A DNA stretch of 64,000 nt from positions 13,962,017-14,026,016 of the forward strand of contig NC_088307.1 of NCBI RefSeq assembly GCF_032854445.1. The letters run 5' to 3'. The position numbers and the translations under genes are program-made. Shown piece by piece: positions 24,163 to 63,654 of this stretch; position 1 is the first letter of the stretch, and every line of letters begins with the position of its first letter. Under the pieces are notes generated by a model. That model made no database searches. It saw only the letters and a program-made list of their open reading frames with translations, and had not been told where the DNA came from. The stretch is from Liolophura sinensis (taxonomy: Eukaryota > Mollusca > Polyplacophora > Chitonida > Chitonidae).

Positions 24163-25415
24163 ACATATACACATAGCATGGTGTATAATATGGATTAGCA
24201 TACACATAACATGGTGTGTCAATTGGATAAGTATACACTTAGCATGGTGTATAATACGGATTAGCCTACACATGACATTATGTATCACATGGATTACCAT
24301 ACACATAGCATGTTGTAAAATATGGATTAGCATACACATAACGTCGTGTATAATACGGATTAGCATGCACATAACATGGTGTATCACATGGATTAGCATA
24401 CACATAGCATGGTATATAATATGGATTAGCATACACATAACATGGTGTGTCACATGGATTAGCATACACACAACATGGTGTATCACATGGATTAGCATAC
24501 ACATAGCATGGTGTATAATACGGATTAGCCTACACATGACATGGTGTATCACATGGATTAGTTCACACATAGCATGGTGTATAATATGGATTAGCATACA
24601 CATAACATGGTGTGTCACATGGATTAGCATACACACAACATGGTGTATCACATGGATTAGCATACACATAGCATGGTGTATAATACGAATTAGCCTACAC
24701 ATGACATGGTGTATCACATGGATTAGTACACACATAACATGGTGTATAATATGGATTAGCATACACATAACATGGTGTATCACATGGATTAGCATACACA
24801 TAGCATGGTGTATAATACGGATTAGCATACACATAACATGGTGTATCACATGGATTAGCATACACACAACATGGTGTATCACATGGATTAGTATACAAAT
24901 AACATTGTGTATCACATTGATTAGCATACACATAACATGGTGTATCACATGGATTAGTTTACTCATAGCATGGTGTATAATACGGATTAGCATACACATA
25001 ACATGGTGTATTACATGGATTAGCATACACATAACATGGTGTATCACATGGATTAGCATACACATAACATGGTGTACCACTTGGATAAGTATACACATAA
25101 CATGGTGTATAATATGGATTAGCATGCACCTCACGTGGTGTATCACATGGATAAGCATACATATAACGTCGTGTATCACATGGATTAACATACACATAAC
25201 ATGGTGTATCACATGGATTAGCATACACATAACATGATGTATCACATGGATTAGCATACACATAACATGGTGTATCACATGGATTATCCTACACATGACA
25301 TGGTGTATCACATGGATTAGCATACACATAACATGGTGTATCACACGGATTAGCATACACATAACATGGTGTACCACATGGATTAGCATACACATAACAT
25401 GGTGTATCATATGGA
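24163..25415. repeat. 33-bp minisatellite, about 38 copies, with a 165-bp higher-order repeat
   Basis: The unit contains tggattagcatacacataac followed by atggtgtat(c/a)a. Because 33 is divisible by three, both strands stay open for long distances (452 codons on minus, 321 on plus). Variant units recur in blocks: the five units from 24415 repeat in the same order from 24580, giving a 165-bp higher-order period. No gene context was found. Confidence 0.95.
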
Positions 25416-25562
25416 CATTTCTCGATAATATGATTTCATGAATGAATTAATAAAGGATATATAGTTAGACTGTTCTCGACGTGTAATGATAATTACACAC
25501 CAATTAACACACCAATATTGCAGCGTGCAGGCGTTTTGCATGGCTGGGGTGTAAATGTGACA

Positions 25563-25756
25563 TCGATTTATATATTTTTTTTTACTTGATTGGTGTTTTA
25601 CACCGTGCTCAAGAATATTTCACTTATACGACAGCGACCAGCATTATGGCGAGAGGAAACCGGGCAGAGACCGGACAGAGAGAAAAGCAGCCTAAGCTGG
25701 ACTTGAACTCACAGCGACGGCATTTGTGAAAGGCTCCTAGGTCATAGCGCCGTTTT
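25563..25756 (-). mobile_element. SINE-A, minus strand, with internal deletion
   Basis: It has a tail-side ttgattggtgttttacaccg and a head-side tggacttgaactcacagcga. The roughly 70-bp middle (cgaccatccgcagg... to ...ccggagaggaagcc) is missing. Confidence 0.85.
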
Positions 25757-25759
25757 TGC

Positions 25760-28009
25760 ACAGGAATTGATCTACATGTATGTGAAGCGTAAATAAAAAA
25801 AATAGTTTATTTATTTATTTAACTGAACGGTATTGACGCACTTCTGAATATTGTTTTATTTACTCTTCATCCCGTGAACTTAATGACTACGACTAAAGCT
25901 AAGAGAAGATGCCTAAAATTTTGTCTGATTCGGCCGGTTTTGAAAACTGTCAAACCATTAGGGCCAATTTTTGGCTAAAATCATTCTCATGGAATATTGA
26001 TCTTCTCTAAATAAAACTTACTACGTTTACAGCAAAATTTACTAGGTACAACCAAATTATTCTCACCCAGTTGTTCCTCAGTATATCAAGGATAAGTAAC
26101 CTAAGAACAGCAGCCTGAAGAATAGCTGTATTCTTAGTAATCTAGACGAAAGTCGATTGACCAGTTTGGTTGCAGAATCGAACTGAATTAAGGCTTTAAA
26201 TCAGGAGGGTTGTTCGGTACCTGGCGAAGGTCGGTGGTAACCTTTGGCACTCCGGTTTCCACCAGGTAAACCTGAATAGCCATCTTATAAGTGAAAAGAT
26301 CCACATTCCGGCGGTATAAGTCCACTGGTATATTAAATAAATAAATAAATAAATACTCACAGCTATTGAAAATACCAAGAGGACAGACTTGACAAATTCC
26401 ATGATAACTTTCAAACGAAGTTTTACTGTTTCAGAAATAAGGCTAATGTTTTGTATTATTGGCACGATATTTATTTCGCTCGTCCCGGAAATGTACTGCG
26501 TTTTCATTGTCGTTTCATTCCGTGTGAAATTGACGGTGTTTCAATCTAACCAATCATAACAAAGAATAACATGTCGTGAAAACAGGATACGGTTAATCCC
26601 CAGAGCCATATTATCCTGTTCCAGTATTCAAAGATCAGTATGTGTGTCAGAATGTTTCAACGCATGTCTGTTGATGTAATTATCTGTTACGTTTCCGTGT
26701 TCAGCTCTGATTCTGACTGGTCGCCCCAAAGGCCACATGACCGTCACATGACACTTTTTTTCGTCGTCAGAGATATCGCCTGTCCTAACCATAACCTTAT
26801 CAACCCAATGCTCTTCACATAGTTTCCCATTATTCGTAGTTGTACAAACTAACATTCTAACTCCATGTGTTGATATCGTCCAATATTTCTTTAACGTTAA
26901 CTGTGCCAAAGTATGTTTGGCGCCAGCGTTGGCCGCACAAAATGTTGCCAAAGCTAATATCAGAGCACTTTCGGAGTAGTAGCTATAGCGAGAACGAGTC
27001 ACCATTGGCAATAGTGTTAAATGGCAATATGGCTTCCCTTACATTAAGCAATCACAATGTTAAGAATTGCGTCAGTATATCGCCGCTATCATCGGAAGGC
27101 ATCTAGAGCAATGAAACTGGAGGTTATATCAGAAAGAGAGAGACATTAAACACCCAATATTTAAAAAAAAAAATTCATTTTTTTTGTTTAGCCGTCGATG
27201 AAATGAACACACAAATAGAAAAAGACCTCAAGGAAATAAATTGTGAACAATGACATACACACAGTGGAATACTTGGGGCAAACCCTATCACGTGGCTGAA
27301 TTAAAAAGGCGTCATCGGGGTATTCTACACTTATGTTCTTTCCGCTACTTGTCATATTCCACACATTCAAAGGAAACTGACATGACGTGTTTTCTATTTC
27401 TGATAAACTAAAACTGTTTCACATATAATATGACGACGTTCAAGTTCGTGCCTGAAGGAATCAGGAGAGACTGAAAAAATCCTCGCCCCTCGTCAGGTAC
27501 CTTGTTATAGTCGCATCCTAAGAGGCCCAACACCGAATTCCAGCCGTCGACCTCGATTGGCAAAAAGCCGATTGGATATGGCGAGCACAAAGGTTGATTC
27601 TGGCTTTTTTTTTCTGGTATTGCTTTTTCTATCAGTGTGAGCCGCCAGAATAATAGTTATCTCAAACTCTTAACAGAACGGAAATGGACATATTTTACTT
27701 TGGAAATAGACAAACTAGCACAAACCACGGTTTTGATCTTTGACTTCTCTCGGTAAAGCCATGTACCACGTTTCAGACTGACACAACAATCAAACACCTC
27801 CGAAAAACTGGCAAATTCAAACACAAGATAAAAATATGCATATTATAAAAAAAAACAACAACAATTAATCAAACGACCTTTAGGCCCTATTTTGAACTTG
27901 ATATCTAGGTTGTCATCGTGATGCCATGTACCAAGTTGTGGTTCAATAAAATGAAACGTTTTGAAAAAGTCCAGAAAACTGATTCGTGACGGACTGGTGA
28001 CGGGCTTAT
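25760..28009. other. Intergenic; no gene recognised
   Basis: The longest non-repeat frame is 127 codons (27011-26628, minus), with no domain recognised and a length that chance would allow. A decayed SINE-A is at 26213-26359. Confidence 0.4.
26213..26359 (+). mobile_element. Decayed SINE-A 3' fragment
   Basis: It has the ordered words ccggtttccaccaggtaaac, cttataagtgaaa and an AAAT tail; the central part is scrambled. Confidence 0.4.
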
Positions 28010-28175
28010 ATTTATGTATTCATTTGATAGGTACATGTATTTTATGCCGTACTCAAGAATATTTCACTTATACGACACCAACTGCATTATGGTAGGAGGA
28101 AACCGAACAGAGTCCTTGGGAAACCTACGACCATCCGCCGGTTGCTGACAGGTCTCTCCACGTATGACGGACTAC
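28010..28175 (-). mobile_element. SINE-A 3' half, minus strand
   Basis: The ordered words are tatgccgtactcaagaatat, ttatacgacaccaactgcat and cgaccatccgccggttgctg. Confidence 0.85.
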
Positions 28176-28930
28176 AGGAAATATTACATAGCTCTAGTAT
28201 GATTGGATTTTGTCAAGTGGGAATTGCATTTCAACACCATTTAACACGATCATTCTATTAATTACATTTGATAATGTTTTATTTTCACATACAAAATCGT
28301 CAATCGCAGAAGAACCCCGGAAATAATCTGATTGTTTTCTGGTATAATAAACGAGAATTGGGTAGGCAAAAATTCGGGAATTTATATGTATATACTTAAC
28401 CCAATGAGACCACTAAATCCCTGTCCAAAAACTAACCCTCCCAAAGGCCAAACCTCGCCACTCCCTACACAACTGACACACATCTTAAACCCAGGCAATG
28501 TGTCTTAGAAAATAAATTTTATGTAGAGACATGGCTTAGTCCACAGCAAGAGTTCCCGCACCCCCTCTCCCCCAACCCCCACCGAGAACATCCTCTCACC
28601 CACCCACCTCCAATAAACCACAAGCTTAAAAGATACAAAACGATATATACAACACTTAGATTGAAAAATGACGTGCAATGGACAGTCCATTTTTTTCTGA
28701 CAGGAGTTGTTATAGCCACAAATAATACAGTTTCTTGTCAATTATCAGTTCCTGAATTCACGCGTAATCAGAAGCTATATATGCTTGTTGTCTACATTAT
28801 GATAATCCGTGTCAAAAGAAAAACTAATAACAGTGATTCTTGACTTCTTTGTGACATGTATTTTGCATACTGTTATACATTGGTCAAATATCATTTTAAG
28901 TCCATTAAATGTAGATCTCATACCTCTTAA

Positions 28931-29426
28931 AGTGACATGCTTGCCCAAATATTAGGTAATTCTGCGTTATTACAGACTGACATGAGTATCGGGTATTTTT
29001 CTCAACAAGTAAAAGTCACACGCTTTTCGCTAATTCCACATCCAGCATTGTACGTAAAGTGAATGTTTAACCTTTTATCAATGCTGTTTAAACCGCTGTA
29101 CTCTGCATGCATCAATGTGTATCAATATTCGAAATTATCCGAGTTCGTCGACCGATCGAAAGTCGGTATCATAGGGAACTTTCCCAACGCTGCGCATATG
29201 CTTTGAGCCCTTCCGGTTGAGTATTAATGACGCAAATTGGCCCGCCCTCTTTATGTTGAATTCAAATAACGGCATGACTTCTCCGAGCTCATATAAACTA
29301 CATTCTCAATGAACATTTTTTTATTTCAACGTGAGTAATTTAGTTTATGAACGAACTTTAAAGCTTCATTACGACGTCGCTCTCAGAATTTGCTTAAAAA
29401 TCCCAATTTTGGGCCACCATGTCACT
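28931..29426 (-). mobile_element. TTAA-flanked TIR element (MITE), copy 1
   Basis: It is bounded by TTAA at 28927-28930 and 29427-29430. The ends are inverted: agtgacatgcttgcccaaat at the left, and on the other strand agtgacatggtggcccaaaa. The interior has no long frame and matches copy 2 (32790-33583) in inverted orientation, for example agagggcgggcc and a gttcgttcat word. TTAA target duplication suggests a piggyBac-type origin, which is inference. Confidence 0.75.
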
Positions 29427-29893
29427 TTAAAAACAACCCCGCTCTATTCCACATAAGTATCTTGGCATCACCTATGACCCATATGATCTATGACCCATGA
29501 CCTTTGAATAACATGATTTATACCCAAATGACTACATTTTGTTAAACCGAGACTAAGTAGTGTATACATGCGTTCTTCCAGGAAGTTTGCTCCTGTCGGT
29601 ACAAAGCCATGTTGTCATCTGAAATTTCTGGAACAGTCAGTGGGGATTATATCTTCTGTCCAAGAGATGGCATAAAAACTCAGACCTTTTCATTGGTAGG
29701 AAGGGAACTATTTTTTCCGATTTGACAATTAAACAACCGTATGGCCACAATGCAAAACGTGCGGCCGATACTGTGGTCATCCTCATGGCGACCTTTAATC
29801 GTGAACCCCGATTATCAATGGAATTTCCTCCAAAAGCGGTATTCCTTCCGGTTGAAATAAAACTAGGTTTAGTCCTTATAGCGGAGGCCTGGG
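29427..29893 (-). other. Probable 3' UTR of the SCaMC carrier
   Basis: No coding was seen. The first AATAAA on the minus strand below the stop codon is at 29320-29325, inside the TTAA-flanked element, so the transposon may supply the polyadenylation signal. This is weak. Confidence 0.3.
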
Positions 29894-56997
<27,104 letters not shown>

Positions 56998-59289
56998 CTT
57001 AGAAGACCGTGTTAAATATATACTGTTTCAAAGATTATATGTATGTATATAACTTAATTAATACTCTTTTCCTCCTCACAAATCCTGTGACACGTGTCGA
57101 GGTATGTATATCCAGGCGCTGTGTTAGTTTTATGAACAACAGGCTCTCATTGGTTCTCCTCGATACGGTGACACTATCCGTTGAAACACTTCGGAAAGCG
57201 TTACGAACTCGGCATCGTAGATCTGTCTACCTTCTCTCTCCGGAGTTTTTGCTTAGTCTTTAAAGATGTCGCGGTTACGCGCGATGAAGAATAAGACGCT
57301 TTAGAACGTTGACCTCCTGTCTCAAGGCACAACACAAGCTCCGCGGCTGTGGTGACACAGTTTTCAATTTGCCAAAACTCCGCACAGCTCTTTGTTAACG
57401 CTGACTCTCAAGAAGGCACCGGGTACCCTTGGTTATAGCATGACCCTTTCGCTGTGAAAGCCAAACGTCAACGGTCATCGAATGAGATTAGAAATATCAC
57501 GATAGTAAAACGTCCGACCTGACCTCTGTGTGGTTATACTGGCCTTCCCGGACCATCTGTAGATATAGATGTATACATAGATAGCCACTCATATCCGCGG
57601 TAACACGAATATATATAAATATAGATTACAACCTCCATGCGACACGCATGGTGAGCATAAAAATACGACCCGTTCTACATGACTGCTTTTAAAGGATAAA
57701 GAGCATCTTTGCACTAACTTAAGATTTTTAAGATCGTAATTATCTGCTGGTATAAGTGAAAGGCGTTTCACCGAGGGATTATTTAAAAAGGAAAAATATT
57801 CGAATGCTTCTGACTTATTTGTCAGGGTTTTGCTTGTATTTTTTACCATCAACTTTTTAGCTCCCCTAAAGTTCATGACTCGGTGGTTGTCGTGCACTCT
57901 AGACCCTCACGGTGTCCCTCCATCCCGCTCCAGGCTGGCACAAAATGTCGACGAGCACTTTTACGTTTCGTCACCCGATTAACATCTTGACAACACTGCT
58001 CCATTGCCTTGGTTATGTGACTGGCCCATTACACGGCTCATAGGGCTTAATTGACCCAGTTTTAGCTTATGAGCGACAGCCTTCGAAAACGTATCCCCCA
58101 TACTACATGTAGTGACGAACATTCATTGTTGCGTGACATTATTTTTTTAGTCTTGTTCATTAAGTTATTCCATAATGTTTGTTTTTCGCCAAAGCCATTT
58201 CCTAATTGCTTTACCAAGTTAAGCAAACATTTGTATTTCCATCAGGCTTCTGGTTTATTGTTTATTTATTTCACTGGTGTTAATTAACGCCATACTGAAG
58301 AATTGTCATAATATATGTCATTGTTATGAGAGGAGAAAATCGGAGTGGCGGGGGAAAACCACCCAGCTGTGTTAATTTACTTGTGAGTGTTATACATTTC
58401 AGAAATGTTAAATTTGTCACTAACAATTCTTTGAAGAAAAGGCTGTAATGGTTTCCATTAAGATCAATTGAGAATAAACCTTAAGTTGATGTCCCGCTAA
58501 AACCTTTAGAATTTTGTCGTGTCTTTATTTTTATTCCAACAATGATGTTTAGAGCATATTCCGGTATTAATATCACATTTTTATTCATGAATAAATATTA
58601 ACTCATACAAATGTGGCTGCTTTTCCAGCGCAACGGCGCTGAATTGTTTATTGCCCATTTTCATTCACAAAATTAGAAATGCTATAGGCTATGAAGAAAT
58701 AATTGAAAGATAACTAACGAAAGAAAACCTGTGTTGAAGGCAAACCGGTGAAGTCACACAGAAACATAGCTAGATAATTAACATAAATAAGTAGGGTTCC
58801 TACCCATTATTTCTTACACTTTCGAGATGTCTCTTTTATTTTTGGTTATCTTACACATACACCCTTGTAGTTCCACGGAATTGTGTTAAAATAATGACCA
58901 GAATAATCAATATCTCGTCTGCAGTTTTCTTCCATGTTAATGTTGATCTCGCTATACAAGACGTATACAAAGTCCTCAATGTCCGACGTTGTATTTCAGA
59001 GGAATATACACACCCTGAGAATGGTACCAGGTGGTGAGGAAAGGCGGTACAATTTGTACTCATAGCTGATTTGTTCTGACTGGCTAAACTGACCACACGA
59101 GGTCAGGTGTGCCAGGCAGCGAGACTCACATGTAGAAGGTCACCGGGGTCAGATCTTACAGTCTAGTGAGGCACTTGTAGGCTACAAGGCTACCAAAATA
59201 GAACGTCGCAATCAAGTTGATTTTCGTAGACCCATCTGAGTACAGATCAATTTCCAAAGAAATAGGCAATTTGAAATGAACAATTTATA
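56998..59289. other. Upstream of SCaMC exon 1a; no gene recognised
   Basis: 57060-57480 is somewhat richer in CG words and may hold the exon 1a promoter. No TATA at a fitting distance was found. A decayed SINE-A is at 58256-58370. Confidence 0.35.
58256..58370 (-). mobile_element. Decayed SINE-A 3' fragment, minus strand
   Basis: ttatttatttcactggtgtt, cgccatactgaagaatt and gaggagaaaatcggagtggc are in order but diverged. Confidence 0.55.
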
Positions 59290-59445
59290 GTGCTGAAACT
59301 TTATTACCAACTTTGAAAACGTGCACTGACGAGGCTGATATTTTGTGAAAATATTTTTGGTCTATTCTACAAATATCAAAAGTTCGATTGGACTTGTGCT
59401 GACCGATTTATTGCCAAAAATCATCGCTATAGCGTCTAATTACAA
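59290..59445 (+). repeat. Dispersed repeat shared with 36950-37105
   Basis: ctttattaccaactttgaaa, gacgaggctgatattttgtg, tttggtctattctacaaata and gctgaccgatttatt follow the same order. Confidence 0.55.
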
Positions 59446-59570
59446 AATTCGTTTTAGTGTATGGCTAAGTCTGACAAGAATTAAGTCTACCGGACCCCAA
59501 AACAGACCTGTGTACCTATAGACATGTTTTGTTGTAAAAAAAGCTGTATTTAGCATTAGCCTTCAACGGC

Positions 59571-59702
59571 AGGGCCCACTTGTACGAAACCCACTTGACG
59601 TTACGAGCACGTAACGGAAATGTCGACGTAATGCCTACCTTGCTGGTTGCCATGGTAGTTACGTGCTCGTTGCCTTAAGAAGGTTTCGTACAAGCGGGCC
59701 CC
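59571..59702. mobile_element. 132-bp MITE with about 45-bp terminal inverted repeats
   Basis: The left end gggcccacttgtacgaaacc is the inverse of the right end ggtttcgtacaagcgggccc, with inner acgagcacgtaac/gttacgtgctcgt also paired. A second gggccccgttctacaaagc start follows at once at 59696. Confidence 0.7.
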
Positions 59703-59994
59703 GTTCTACAAAGCAGACGCAAACTGCGCCTGGCGTAACTACCATGACAACATATAATGAAGTGATTTGTTTTCGTGGTAATTGCGCTTGGCTTACTGTT
59801 GCCACCGCTTTGAATTTTTCCTACAGATCGTGTTAAGGCTTTTACTTTTTCTGGCCTGATTAAATTGTACACAACCCAAAATAAACTACAGCACCTCGTC
59901 ACGTTCCCGGGAAACAACCTGATTTTGGGCCGTAACCGATCCAGTGGGGATTGGATTTTTAACCTCGGGGAATGCTTACTAATGACAATGTGTA

Positions 59995-60244
59995 CACTCA
60001 AAAAAATAATATGTAAACTTTAACAGAAAGTTTGTTGTCTGCGTGATGTTAGAATGTATTCTGTTATTTTAACATAATATTTTGTCATATTCAACATGAT
60101 ATCCTCTTTGTCTAAAATCTTTATGTTTATTTAATAGAATATGTGTGTTACATTTAACATAGCAATCTGCAGCAATAACAGAATACATTCAAGCATCACT
60201 CAATCCAGACTGTCTGTTAAAATTAACAGACTAATTTTTCGGTG
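59995..60244. mobile_element. 250-bp MITE with TIRs and TA target duplication
   Basis: TA at 59993-59994 and 60245-60246 bounds it. The left end runs cactcaaaaaaataatatgt and the inverse right end caccgaaaaattagtctgtt. Both continue with ttaacag, then a gatg(t/c)t(a/t)gaatgtattctgttatt word. TA duplication and CAC ends fit a Tc1/mariner-type MITE. No transposase is present. Confidence 0.75.
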
Positions 60245-60380
60245 TAGAATAAAGCTGGGGGGCCATGTTATACGCCGTTTAGGATAGAACGTATAACTCC
60301 CTTCAGTATCGTCCTTACCACGCAACCCGTATAGAACATAAGGAATCTAAGCTTTACGGCCAACATCCGTATAAAAAAGG

Positions 60381-60800
60381 TACAGCATAGAGAGTAAAAC
60401 CAGAGCAGCGACGACAGCGTGATAGACGTACAGCAAAGAGAGTAAAACCAGAGCAGAGGCGACAGTGTGATAAACGAACAGCACAGAGAATAAAACCAGA
60501 GCAGAGGCGATAGTGTAATAGACACACGGCATAGATAGTAAAACCAGAGCAGCGGTGACAGTGTGACAGATGTACAGCAGAGAGAGTAAAACCAGAACAG
60601 CGACGACAGTGTGACAGACGTACAGCAAAGAGAGTGAAATCAGAGAAGAGGAGACAGAGTGATAGACGTACAGCATAGAGAGTAAAACCAGAACAGAGGC
60701 GACAGTGTGATAGACGTACAGCGTAGAGAGTAAAACAAATGCAGCAGCGACAGTGTGGTAGACGTACAGCGTAGAGAGTAAAACCAGAGCAAAGGCGACA
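60381..60800. repeat. 48-bp minisatellite, about 9 copies
   Basis: The unit contains tacagcatagagagtaaaac and gcgacagtgtgatagacg. Since 48 is divisible by three the minus strand is open for 161 codons (16-residue repeat with CSGFTLYAVRLS). It is the internal part of the dispersed element also present once at 18140-18400. Confidence 0.95.
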
Positions 60801-61040
60801 GGCGATACACATGGCTGGTAAATGGTCGCATTTAGCCAATGAAACGGTCTCTTGACAATTGACCTCGGGTAGGGTTTTATTCTAACTGTTGATGTAAGTG
60901 CTTAAATAGTAGCAAATTATACACGCCCTCTATAGTATCATGGCTTCAACAGAAAAAGGTAAAATTACCAGATTTAAAATTAGCTCAAATTACGTCAGTG
61001 GTATAGAATAATTCAAAATATTACATTGTCATCACATTTA
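60801..61040 (+). repeat. Flank of the 48-bp array, shared with 18215-18400
   Basis: ggtagggttttattctaact, agtagcaaattatacacgcc and cgtcagtggtatagaataat match the 18-kb copy in order. Confidence 0.65.
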
Positions 61041-61051
61041 GACAAAAGCAA

Positions 61052-61098
61052 CATGGTCTACAAGTACGACGTTAAACCTCAAGCACTCACTCATTCGC
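61052..61098 (+). mobile_element. SINE-B 3' end fragment
   Basis: caagtacgacgttaaacctc followed by aagcactcactcattcgc. Confidence 0.65.
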
Positions 61099-61139
61099 AC
61101 CAAAAAGCAATATGAAAACGTTAGAAAAACAAAAATGCA

Positions 61140-61510
61140 TTAGTATATCGCTTGTAAACCGTAAATGGGCGTTCCAAGTTGACAACCGCAAGATATGTTT
61201 ACAAAACAACGTAAAACATCAGTTCCCAAAGGAAATATGTAAGGAATAATATGTTTAAGTAAATCCTGTAACATGTAACAGAGAAAAAGAGAAACGTGCA
61301 AGGCTGTCCTGTGATGCAGGGAAGACAATCGATAATCCAGGTTTGGCATCTTTGTTCAAATTCGGATATCGTCGGTGAATAATTTCAAGAACGGAAACAA
61401 ATATAGGTATCCATGTATATCTCAGTCGCGTTTTGATCGCAACTGTTCATCAGCATCAGGTTGATGTAATAAAGTGAATGCTTATACAGCCCCGTGTTAA
61501 GCGGCATTAG
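61140..61510 (-). repeat. Copy of the cysteine-exon family, minus strand
   Basis: The exon-like part at 61150-61225 (ggcgttccaagttgacaacc on plus) aligns with 55981-56040. The flank at 61310-61500 aligns with 51420-51576 up to aatgcttatacagcccc. Confidence 0.65.
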
Positions 61511-61603
61511 ATACACCTATGAATTACGTACACTCATGACACAGTTGACCTGAGATTCTGAACACTCTATCCACAAGAGTGAATTTGCCAACAAGAGTGT
61601 TAT

Positions 61604-61868
61604 ATATATTTATTTATTTATCTGATTGGTGTTTTACGCCGTACTCAACAATATTTTACTTTTACGACGGCGGCCAGCAATAAGGTGGGAGGAAATCGGG
61701 CACAGCCCGGGGGGGGGGGGGGGGGAACCCACGACCATCTGCAGGTTTATGACAGACCTTCCCACTTACGACCGGAGAGGAAACCAGCATGAACTGGACT
61801 TGAACTCACAGCGACTGCATTGGTGAGAGGCTCCTGGGTCATTAGCTGCGCTATCGCGAGGAGGTCCC
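61604..61868 (-). mobile_element. SINE-A, near full length, minus strand
   Basis: From ttatttatctgattggtgtt to the head near gcgctatcgcgaggaggtcc. The body's GC-rich spot has become a 17-base G run (61709-61725). Confidence 0.93.
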
Positions 61869-61869
61869 C

Positions 61870-61871
<2 letters not shown>

Positions 61872-61921
<50 letters not shown>
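61872..61921. repeat. (TA)n microsatellite at the SINE head
   Basis: About 25 TA units directly abut the SINE 5' end; an atatata word also lies at its other edge (61605). Confidence 0.95.
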
Positions 61922-61930
<9 letters not shown>

Positions 61931-63514
61931 CAGTAAAATAATAGAAACGTAGTCTGAAGGCGATTGATAGTGTATTCTTGACACTCCAATTTTTTTTAAC
62001 CCGCAACTTGTCACTTAGATTGAAAACATCTCATTTTACATAGAATGTAACAAACGCTAGAATGCGAGATATACTTACGTCATATGCATACGGGAATCCT
62101 TCGTGTATCACGATCCAAATATCTACAACTTACAATAACATGCACAATTGAAATGATCTCTGTGTCATACACAGACTCTGCATGATCGTTTTTGTAAATT
62201 TAGGTATGGGTCGAAATAATTTGTACCATATCTGTTGTCTTGTTCAAATCCAACGAAGGTGAATATATTTTTTTTTACCACCTTGACAATATGGGGATAA
62301 TCTATTATTTATTGCTAACAAGTCATCACTACACCCCCTGTTAGAGGAGACCATTTTATGAAATGTATAGTTCAGTAAATGTCAGACAAAGTACCCGTGT
62401 CATCACAAATAGGCTTAAAATGATTCTGAAGTTCGATTAAGTTAGGATACGTTCCCCTTTATGAATTTCAGAAATTTTGTGGCCGATTTTGAATGGTAAC
62501 TCTTGCACACATGAGGCTATTCTGTGAAAGTTATTTATTTCGGCTATGGGATTTGCGCTGACCCACTTTAGCTAAAAATGAATGGCAAAGCCTCTTTATA
62601 TGTGAAGAATCTAGCTACGAAAAAATACAAAGAAATGCAACCACAGTTGTTGCTGTAATCTATGTCAATAGTGCATCTTAGGACACAAAGTACGCTACCA
62701 GTGAAATCATCTGACGAAACAAGTCAAGAACTATCCGACTGTGACAATAGTTTCCCAGATTCCCAGTCATCCAAAAGAGGAATCTTCAATCATCGCATAT
62801 TTGTGATTTCAGGAGTAAAAATACGTGACAAAGCACCGAATTTTCTAAAGAGAAAAAAATACAATAAAACAGAACTGTTAATGTCATTTTTTCTTTATTT
62901 CCATTTAATACCACAGCGAACTTGATCCTTTGTTTAAGGTCGAAGTTACCCGCGAAATGTAACACTTATAATTCAACAACAAAAAGATCTGCTTGTGCTT
63001 AGCTTATACAACATTTCAAAACACATATGAACAATAGGCTCTGTACTTATATAGAGGGTTTTGTATGTTTTTTTTAAATTCTTTAAATAACCTTCCTATT
63101 TACAGCTGTACATGAACAGATATGAATGCATTGCTGGCGTGTAACATATAAAGTAATACACACATGTACGTGACGACAAATATGGACATGGGATAAAGAA
63201 GCAACCCAGATATAAAATCAGATCATGATGCTGTTACAATAAAGACCACACGTTTCCCATATAGCCTCAACTCTACAGACCCAAGAGTAATGTACCAAAC
63301 GCCAAGCTAGCGACGCCATTGTCCGTCAATGCAATTAAGTCTTTCAAACGGAAAGGCATTAAGTGCTGGCATAATGTTTTTTGCTGTACCCAAGACGGCG
63401 GTCTGGTAAAGTGGTGTGCATATAGGGAAAGCATCCCAGCGTTATACACCTATCGAACCAACCAAAGCAAAGCCCGGTTTCGCGACGTGTGTTTTGCTCA
63501 AAAATCCGTGTAGG
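61922..63514. other. No gene recognised
   Basis: A copy of the 36950-type repeat lies at 62455-62590. An 87-codon frame at 62662-62925 has no recognisable domain. Confidence 0.4.
62455..62590 (+). repeat. Dispersed repeat, third copy
   Basis: gaatttcagaaattttgtgg, cacacatgaggctattctgt, tttcggctatgggatt and gctgacccactt follow the order of 36950-37105 and 59290-59445. Confidence 0.5.
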
Positions 63515-63600
63515 ATTCCGGACTTGAGCCCGCAATCTTGTGGGTGAAAGGTTAATGATGCAGTGTACAGAGGAAGCCTAGGCCACTCGGCCAGCGAGGG
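63515..63600 (-). repeat. tRNA-like sequence (possible SINE head)
   Basis: The minus strand reads ctggccgagtggcctaggct (A-box-like) and, 40 bases on, gcgggctcaagtccgga (B-box-like). This resembles a long-variable-arm tRNA (Leu or Ser type) but has no well-paired acceptor stem. It is more likely tRNA-derived than a working gene. Confidence 0.35.
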
Positions 63601-63654
63601 CCAACCAGGAAGTACGCATGACACTTAACTCATTTATTTGAACGTTGCTTGACA

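Noticed and set aside
24052..25410. 452-codon minus-strand and 321-codon plus-strand open frames
   Set aside because: Both are translations of the 33-bp minisatellite, whose length is a multiple of three; there is no promoter, domain or splice context.
24163..25415. CRISPR-like regular array
   Set aside because: The units are contiguous with no unique spacers, and the genome is eukaryotic.
26628..27011. 127-codon minus-strand frame
   Set aside because: No domain was recognised; a frame this long is expected by chance about once in a window of this size and composition.
27408..27590. Possible seventh copy of the cysteine-exon family (frame with VDGW)
   Set aside because: Only four residues match, and the flanking words of the family are absent.
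60354..60839. 161-codon cysteine-rich repeat protein on the minus strand
   Set aside because: It is the 48-bp minisatellite read in one open frame; neighbouring frames are also open over the same repeat.
61747..62014. IYIYIY-repeat frames
   Set aside because: Translation of the (TA)n tract and SINE-A.
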